Shown here: positions 56,738 to 64,000 of the stretch, piece by piece | Layout: each line of letters begins with the position of its first letter | Position numbering within the stretch: position 1 is the stretch's first letter | From: Apostichopus japonicus | Taxonomy: Eukaryota; Echinodermata; Holothuroidea; Aspidochirotida; Stichopodidae | DNA: 64,000 nucleotides | Assembly: GCF_037975245.1 (NCBI RefSeq) | Contig: NC_092582.1 | Coordinates: forward strand, 12,006,001-12,070,000 | Reading direction: 5' to 3' | Notes under the pieces: generated by a model | What the model was told of the DNA's origin: nothing | The model's database searches: none | Seen by the model: only the letters and a program-made list of their open reading frames with translations | Position numbers and translations under genes: made by a program

Positions 56738-57952
56738 TTAGGCTGCCCAAATTTTTCAGGACTTTTGCCCGAATTTCTTGTCATGTGGAAATATATATAT
56801 AAATATGCAATAGCTTGCCCGAATCTTTTTCAAATTTTTGCCCGAAAATTCCATGATTTTCTTTATTTAGCATCATGATGCCCGAATATTTCCGTGTAAC
56901 ACCGTAAGCGCAGTTCATCTGGGCTACCACGCTTTTTGCATGATCAATCTTTTTCTAACTAGTCAAATGTTTACCTGGACCAAGGGCGGCGGAACCGGGG
57001 GCACAGGGGGAACGTGCCCCCACTTTTTCTCAGGTTAAATATGTGCCTTTTTTCTACATAAAAATTGAGGTGCCTCAAGTTAGCAAGAGGCCAGGGAACC
57101 AGAATGAACACTCGGGAATGGCCGTTTCCGGCCATCTGAGGGGTTTGTAAAACCAAAAATTTTATAGTACGCTCCGCGCCAACTGATGGTGGCGCTCCGC
57201 TCAGATAGTCGTGCATACATCTTTGCAAATCCAGGCTAAGCCCGTGACTTTTAATGAATTTCTGTGGGTCAAACTCAAAGCTATTTCGAATGGAAAAAAT
57301 TTGTTAAGAGTTTAACAAGAAAAAAACTCTAATCCCGAAGATTCCTACATTAGCAACTAGCATGATTTCACCTCATTTTGTCTCAAAAGAAAACTTGTTC
57401 CTTGTTTCCCAATTTGCATATTGGATATTGCAGTGCTAGTATGCATATTTTCCTTGAGGGGGGGGGGGGGCGTTGATGGAGTGATGTGTATACGCAAATA
57501 AGATAATACAATAAGAGTTATAAAGGGTACTAAATATAAGGCTGCATCAGTCCAATCGAATTTCTGCAAAGTGCCCTTTGATGTCGGTGCCCCCCCCCCC
57601 CCCCCCAGATTAAAAGTGCTTCCGCCGCCCTTGGTCTTTGGTCAGATGCATGCTTTTTGAATATTTTACTGGACACTTTGTTTTTGAAGCTCTCTGTTAT
57701 GGAATTCCATGTCTTTATTGCACGATTTCTAAGACGAAGCCTCCCAATTAATGTTTTATAAGAAAAGTAATGTGCATTATCAGCATTCCGTGTGTTGTGG
57801 TGATGTATCACACTGTAACTAGTTAAAAATAAACCATTCCATGCCTTATATGCAAACGTGGCAAGATTTACACGAAAAATGTCGGTAACTTTTAATAAAT
57901 TGAGATTCTTGAAAAGTTGATTTGTGTGTTCACGAGGTTCCCGAGGTTTATT
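56140..57952 (-). mobile_element. CR1/L2-like LINE 3' end (copy D), split by a hAT-like element
   Basis: On the minus strand from 57952 the frame includes LFKNLNLLKVTDIFRVNLAT, then HHHNTRNADN, RLRLRNRAIKTWNSITESFK and SSKIFKKHA, the C-terminal end of LINE ORF2 of the CR1/L2 type. At 57642 it is interrupted. It resumes at 56370 with a short coding end, the hairpin 3' UTR (GGAGTCTTCTACTTTGTTAA near 56245, GAAGACTTCC near 56205) and an AAATC repeat tail at 56145-56170. It was inserted between the TTAA element and repeat Y, which are adjacent at 48834-48881. Confidence 0.78.
56379..57633. mobile_element. hAT-like element of 1255 bp
   Basis: The termini CAAGGGCGGCGGAA and TTCCGCCGCCCTTG are flanked by a perfect 8-bp duplication GTCTTTGG (56371-56378, 57634-57641). 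An internal direct duplication of about 215 bp (56379-56590 and 56982-57190) includes a second left terminus. G- and C-runs and a TA tract (56702-56730) fill the rest. No transposase. It cuts the LINE ORF2 of copy D. Confidence 0.88.
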
Positions 57953-58084
57953 GTCGTCACAATATAAACCACAACAGAATTCTATGCAATTATCATTTTA
58001 GGTCCATAAAGATGTATTTTCAGAGATTTCAGTATACACGGTGCAGTGTGTAGATACACATATGAGCAATACTGTGTAAGCAGT
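57953..58084 (+). repeat. Repeat Y, copy 2
   Basis: Second copy of 48881-49014; it ends where tRNA-like array 2 begins. Confidence 0.8.
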
Positions 58085-58099
58085 AGGGGTTAGCAGTAT

Positions 58100-58510
58100 A
58101 AGATCGCGGCAAAAGCAAACTGCGGTTGCCGGTTCTCGAGCCCAGGATCCAAAATACTTCTCGCTCTCGAGGTACAGAGCACAACCAACTGCGCCACGGC
58201 ATCTGTTGATATATATGTATGTTCGTTTCTAATACTTAAACTTCCCGATACCGAATAAGATTGCTGCAAAAGCAAACTGCGGTAGCCGGTTCTCGAGCCC
58301 AGGATTCAAAATACTTCTCGCTCTCGAGGTACAGAGCACAATAAACTGCGCCACGGCAGCTGTTGATATAAATGTATGTTCGTTTCTAATACTTAAACTT
58401 CCCGATACCGAATAAGATCGTGGCAAAAGCAAACTGCGGTGGCCGGTTCTCGAGCCCAGGATTCAAAATACGTCGCGCTCTGGAGGTACAGAGCACAACT
58501 AACTGCGCCA
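58100..58510 (-). repeat. Tandem tRNA-like array 2, about 158-bp units
   Basis: Three units (58101, 58258, 58415). The minus strand shows A box TGGCGCAGTTGG and a degenerate B box GGCTCGAGAAC. A 5-bp stem GCTCT/AGAGC occupies the anticodon-arm position with an 8-base loop. TTTAAGTATTAGAAACGAAC lies about 32 bases before the A box, and a TTTT follows the body. The spacer is homologous to array 1, 54 kb away, while the body differs. The last unit passes directly into array 3. Confidence 0.85.
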
Positions 58511-61500
58511 CGGCAGCATACTTACAGCTCCCCATGTAGGCACTCGCTGTAAAAGATCGGCAAAAGACGTCATCACCGGGGACTCGAACCACCGATGCAA
58601 AAGAGAGCCTCGCTCATCAGCTCGTACAGTGCGCCAAGCCATCGCGCCACTGTATGGACTGAGATATTAGGTCGATTAACTAATACTTACAGCTCCCCAT
58701 GTAGGCACTTGCTGTAAAAGATCGGCAAAAGACGTCATCACCGGGGATTCGAACCACCGATGCAAAAGAGAGCCTCGCTCATCAGCTCGTACAGTGCGCC
58801 AAGCCATCGCGCCACTGTATGGACTGAGATATTAGGTCGATTAACTAATATTTACAGTTCCCCATGTAGGCACTCGCTGTAAAAGATCGGCAAAAAGACG
58901 TCATCACCGGGGACTCGAACCACCGATGCAAAAGAGAGCCTCGCTCATCAGCTCGTACAGTGCGCCAAGCCATCGCGCCACTGTATGGACTGAGATATTA
59001 GGTCGATTAACTAATACTTACAGCTCCCCATGTAGGCACTCGCTGTAAAAGATCGGCAAAAGACGTCATCACCGGGGATTCGAACCACCGATGCAAAAGA
59101 GAGCCTCGCTCATCAGCTCGTACAGTGCGCCAAGCCATCGCGCCACTGTATGGACTGAGATATTAGGTCGATTAACTAATACTTACAGCTCCCCATGTAG
59201 GCACTTGCTGTAAAAGATCGGCAAAAGACGTCATCACCGGGGATTCGAACCACCGATGCAAAAGAGAGCCTCGCTCATCAGCTCGTACAGTGCGCCAAGC
59301 CATCGCGCCACTGTATGGACTGAGATATTAGGTCGATTAACTAATACTTACAGCTCCCCATGAAGGCACTCGCTGTAAAAGATCGGCAAAAGACGTCATC
59401 ACCGGGGATTCGAACCACCGATGCTAAAGAGAGCCTCGCTCATCAGCTCGTACAGTGCGCCAAGCCATCGCGCCACTGTATGGACTGAGATATTAGGTCG
59501 ATTAACTAATACTTACAGCTCCCCATGTAGGCACTCGCTGTAAAAGATCGGCAAAAGACGTCATCACCGGGGACTCGAACCACCGATGCAAAAGAGAGCC
59601 TCGCTCATCAGCTCGTACAGTGCGCCAAGCCATCGCGCCACTGTATGGACTGAGATATTAGGTCGATTAACTAATACTTACAGCTCCCCATGTAGGCACT
59701 CGCTGTAAAAGATCGACAAAAGACGTCATCACCGGGGACTCGAACCACCGATGCAAAAGAGAGCCTCGCTCATCAGCTCGTACATTGCGCCAAGCTATCG
59801 CGCCACTGTATGGACTGAGATATTAGGTCGATTAACTAATACTTACAGCTCCCCATGTAGGCACTCGCTGTAAAAGATCGGCAAAAGACGTCATCACCGG
59901 GGATTCGAACCACCGATGCAAAAGAGAGCCTCGCTCATCAGCTCGTACAGTGCGCCAAGCCATCGCGCCACTGTATGGACTGAGATATTAGGTCGATTAA
60001 CTAATACTTACAGCTCCCCATGTAGGCACTCGCTGTAAAAGATCGGCAAAAGACGTCATCACCGGGGACTCGAACCACCGATGCAAAAGAGAGCCTCGCT
60101 CATCAGCTCGTACAGTGCGCCAAGCCATCGCACCACTGTATGGACTGAGATATTAGGTCGATTAACTAATACTTACAGCTCCCCATGTAGGCACTCGCTG
60201 TAAAAGATCGGCAAAAGACGTCATCACCGGGGACTCGAACCACCGATGCAAAAGAGAGCCTCGCTCATCAGCTCGTACAGTGCGCCAAGCCATCGTGCCA
60301 CTGTATGGAATGAGATATTAGGTCGATTAACTAATACTTACAGCTCCCCATGTAGGCACTCGCTGTAAAAGATCGGCAAAAGACGTCATCACCGGGGACT
60401 CGAACCACCGACGCAAAAGAGAGCCTCGCTCATCAGCTCGTACAGTGCGCCAAGCCATCGCGCCACTGTATGGACTGAGATATTAGGTCGATTAACTAAT
60501 ACTTACAGCTCCCCATGTAGGCACTCGCTGTAAAAGATCGGCAAAAGACGTCATCACCGGGGACTCGAACCACCGATGCAAAAGAGAGCCTCGCTCATCA
60601 GCTCGTACAGTGCGCCAAGCCATCGCGCCACTGTATGGACTGAGATATTAGGTCGATTAACTAATACTTACAGCTCCCCATGTAGGCACTCGCTGTAAAA
60701 GATCGGCAAAAGATGTCATCACCGGGGACTCGAACCACCGATGCAAAAGAGAGCCTCGCTCATCAGCTCGTACAGTGCGCCAAGCCATCGCGCCACTGTA
60801 TGGACTGAGATATTAGGTCGATTAACTAATACTTACAGCTCCCCATGTAGGCACTCGCTGTAAAAGATCGACAAAAGACGTCATCACCGGGGACTCGAAC
60901 CACCGATGCAAAAGAGAGCCTCGCTCATCAGCTCGTACATTGCGCCAAGCTAACGCGCCACTGTATGGACTGAGATATTAGGTCGATTAACTAATACTTA
61001 CAGCTCCCCATGTAGGCACTCGCTGTAAAAGATCGGCAAAAGACGTCATCACCGGGGATTCGAACCACCGATGCAAAAGAGAGCCTCGCTCATCAGCTCG
61101 TACAGTGCGCCAAGCCATCGCGCCACTGTATGGACTGAGATATTAGGTCGATTAACTAATACTTACAGCTCCCCATGTAGGCACTCGCTGTAAAAGATCG
61201 GCAAAAGACGTCATCACCGGGGACTCGAACCACCGATGCAAAAGAGAGCCTCGCTCATCAGCTCGTACAGTGCGCCAAGCCATCGCACCACTGTATGGAC
61301 TGAGATATTAGGTCGATTAACTAATACTTACAGCTCCCCATGTAGGCACTCGCTGTAAAAGATCGGCAAAAGACGTCATCACCGGGGACTCGAACCACCG
61401 ATGCAAAAGAGAGCCTCGCTCATCAGCTCGTACAGTGCGCCAAGCCATCGTGCCACTGTATGGAATGAGATATTAGGTCGATTAACTAATACTTACAGCT

Positions 61501-64000
61501 CCCCATGTAGGCACTCGCTGTAAAAGATCGGCAAAAGACGTCATCACCGGGGACTCGAACCACCGACGCAAAAGAGAGCCTCGCTCATCAGCTCGTACAG
61601 TGCGCCAAGCCATCGCGCCACTGTATGGAATGAGATATTAGGTCGATTAACTAATACTTACAGCTCCCCATGTAGGCACTCGCTGTAAAAGATCGGCAAA
61701 AAGACGTCATCACCGGGGACTCGAACCACCGATGCAAAAGAGAGCCTCGCTCATCAGCTCGTACAGTGCGCCAAGCCATCGCGCCACTGTATGGACTGAG
61801 ATATTAGGTCGATTAACTAATACTTACAGCTCCCCATGTAGGCACTCGCTGTAAAAGATCGGCAAAAGACGTCATCACCGGGGACTCGAACCACCGACGC
61901 AAAAGAGAGCCTCGCTCATCAGCTCGTACAGTGCGCCAAGCCATCGCGCCACTGTATGGACTGAGATATTAGGTCGATTAACTAATACTTACAGCTCCCC
62001 ATGTAGGCACTCGCTGTAAAAGATCGGCAAAAGACGTCATCACCGGGGACTCGAACCACCGATGCAAAAGAGAGCCTCGCTCATCAGCTCGTACAGTGCG
62101 CCAAGCCATCGCGCCACTGTATGGACTGAGATATTAGGTCGATTAACTAATACTTACAGCTCCCCATGTAGAAACTCGCTGTAAAAGATCGGCAAAAGAC
62201 GTCATCACCGGGGATTCGAACCACCGATGCAAAAGAGAGCCTCGCTCATCAGCTCGTACAGTGCGCCAAGCCATCGCGCCACTGTATGGACTGAGATATT
62301 AGGTCGATTAACTAATACTTACAGCTCCCCATGAAGGCACTCGCTGTAAAAGATCGGCAAAAGACGTCATCACCGGGGATTCGAACCACCGATGCAAAAG
62401 AGAGCCTCGCTCATCAGCTCGTACAGTGCGCCAAGCCATCGCGCCACTGTATGGACTGAGATATTAGGTCGATTAACTAATACTTACAGCTCCCCATGTA
62501 GGCACTCGCTGTAAAAGATCGGCAAAAGACGTCATCACCGGGGATTCGAACCACCGATGCAAAAGAGAGCCTCGCTCATCAGCTCGTACAGTGCGCCAAG
62601 CCATCGCGCCACTGTATGGACTGAGATATTAGGTCGATTAACTAATACTTACAGCTCCCCATGAAGGCACTCGCTGTAAAAGATCGACAAAAGACGTCAT
62701 CACCGGGGATTCGAACCACCGATGCTAAAGAGAGCCTCGCTCATCAGCTCGTACAGTGCGCCAAGCCATCGCGCCACTGTATGGACTGAGATATTAGGTC
62801 GATTAACTAATACTTACAGCTCCCCATGAAGGCACTCGCTGTAAAAGATCGGCAAAAGACGTCATCACCGGGGACTCGAACCACCGATGCAAAAGAGAGC
62901 CTCGCTCATCAGCTCGTACAGTGCGCCAAGCCATCGCGCCACTGTATGGACTGAGATATTAGGTCGATTAACTAATACTTACAGCTCCCCATGTAGGCAC
63001 TCGCTGTAAAAGATCGGCAAAAGACGTCATCACCGGGGATTCGAACCACCGATGCAAAAGAGAGCCTCGCTCATCAGCTCGTACAGTGCGCCAAGCCATC
63101 GCGCCACTGTATGGACTGAGATATTAGGTCGATTAACTAATACTTACAGCTCCCCATGTAGGCACTCGCTGTAAAAGATCGGCAAAAGACGTCATCACCG
63201 GGGACTCGAACCACCGATGCAAAAGAGAGCCTCGCTCATCAGCTCGTACAGTGCGCCAAGCCATCGCGCCACTGTATGGACTGAGATATTAGGTCGATTA
63301 ACTAATACTTACAGCTCCCCATGTAGGCACTCGCTGTAAAAGATCGACAAAAGACGTCATCACCGGGGACTCGAACCACCGATGCAAAAGAGAGCCTCGC
63401 TCATCAGCTCGTACATTGCGCCAAGCTATCGCGCCACTGTATGGACTGAGATATTAGGTCGATTAACTAATACTTACAGCTCCCCATGTAGGCACTCGCT
63501 GTAAAAGATCGGCAAAAGACGTCATCACCGGGGATTCGAACCACCGATGCAAAAGAGAGCCTCGCTCATCAGCTCGTACAGTGCGCCAAGCCATCGCGCC
63601 ACTGTATGGACTGAGATATTAGGTCGATTAACTAATACTTACAGCTCCCCATGTAGGCACTCGCTGTAAAAGATCGGCAAAAGACGTCATCACCGGGGAC
63701 TCGAACCACCGATGCAAAAGAGAGCCTCGCTCATCAGCTCGTACAGTGCGCCAAGCCATCGCACCACTGTATGGACTGAGATATTAGGTCGATTAACTAA
63801 TACTTACAGCTCCCCATGTAGGCACTCGCTGTAAAAGATCGGCAAAAGACGTCATCACCGGGGACTCGAACCACCGATGCAAAAGAGAGCCTCGCTCATC
63901 AGCTCGTACAGTGCGCCAAGCCATCGTGCCACTGTATGGAATGAGATATTAGGTCGATTAACTAATACTTACAGCTCCCCATGTAGGCACTCGCTGTAAA
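58511..64000 (-). repeat. Tandem tRNA-like array 3, 165-bp units, at least 33 copies
   Basis: CAGCTCCCCATG recurs 34 times from 58522 to 63971 at a period of 165 bp, and the array runs off the window. On the minus strand each unit has TGTAAGTATTAG about 30 bases before the A box TGGCGCGATGG, a B box GGTTCGARTCC, and TTTT runs about 15 and 25 bases after it. The head forms an extended hairpin (ACAGT with ACTGT, GCGC with GCGC), and the T-arm has an outer CATC/GATG stem. Units are about 97-100% alike. Variants recur in blocks (see findings). It is not a cloverleaf with a paired acceptor stem. Confidence 0.9.

Noticed and set aside
58511-64000. CRISPR array
   Set aside because: Repeats are 165 bp and contiguous with no unique spacers, in a eukaryotic context; it is a satellite array.

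Overview
The window looks like a repeat-rich stretch of a metazoan nuclear genome, most likely a marine invertebrate and possibly a deuterostome. The grounds are intron-bearing host exons, a tRNA-derived SINE with a widely conserved central domain, Penelope, copia, gypsy and LINE elements, hAT-like, pogo-like and TTAA-type DNA transposons, and long TA microsatellites. There is no sign of prokaryotic organisation. The species cannot be named from sequence alone.

Host coding sequence is sparse. The last exon of SRP68 (signal recognition particle 68 kDa subunit) lies at 1091-1387 on the plus strand, with a one-base frame break before its C-terminal tail. Four exons on the minus strand (28733-28864, 20981-21101, 12500-12689, 12237-12473) probably belong to one gene whose introns hold much of the 12-29 kb region. 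That gene is unidentified and includes a coiled-coil exon. A possible signal-peptide exon (14180-14352) and a broken gene with a P2X7 C-terminal-like domain (45271-46140) lie on the plus strand.

Region by region: 2.9-4.4 kb holds tRNA-like singles and a 161-bp tRNA-like tandem array. 4.4-12.2 kb holds LINE pieces, two foldback elements (one packed with CTTAAG palindromes) and microsatellites. 15.4-18.9 kb holds a dispersed repeat split by a 2.44-kb terminal-inverted-repeat (TIR) element carrying eight copies of GTGACGTACGGGACA. 22.8-27.7 kb is an almost intact copia element with 183-bp long terminal repeats (LTRs). 30.2-32.7 kb is a Penelope-like element with hammerhead-like terminal repeats. 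34-48.8 kb contains broken copies of a TTAA-type repeat family with a transposase-like ORF; one copy is split by a 4.97-kb pogo-like TIR element that itself carries a 791-bp hAT-like element. 49.4-54.5 kb is a degraded gypsy element. 56.1-58.0 kb is a CR1/L2-like LINE end split by another hAT-like element. 58.1 kb to the window end is tandem tRNA-like repeat: about three 158-bp units, then at least 33 units of 165 bp.

The most interesting signal is that tRNA-like sequences of several unrelated kinds (singles near 2.9 and 3.3 kb and the three arrays) share the same layout on the minus strand. An AT-rich box related to TTTAARTATTAGAAAC lies about 30 bases before the A box, followed by an A box, a B box and T-run terminators. 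This looks like repeated RNA polymerase III transcription units rather than ordinary tRNA genes. The 165-bp array also shows higher-order block structure.

Several coding stretches (SRP68, one host exon, the candidate signal exon, two places in copia) are each broken by a single extra base. Uncorrected assembly indels are therefore a serious possibility and should be excluded before calling these genes dead.
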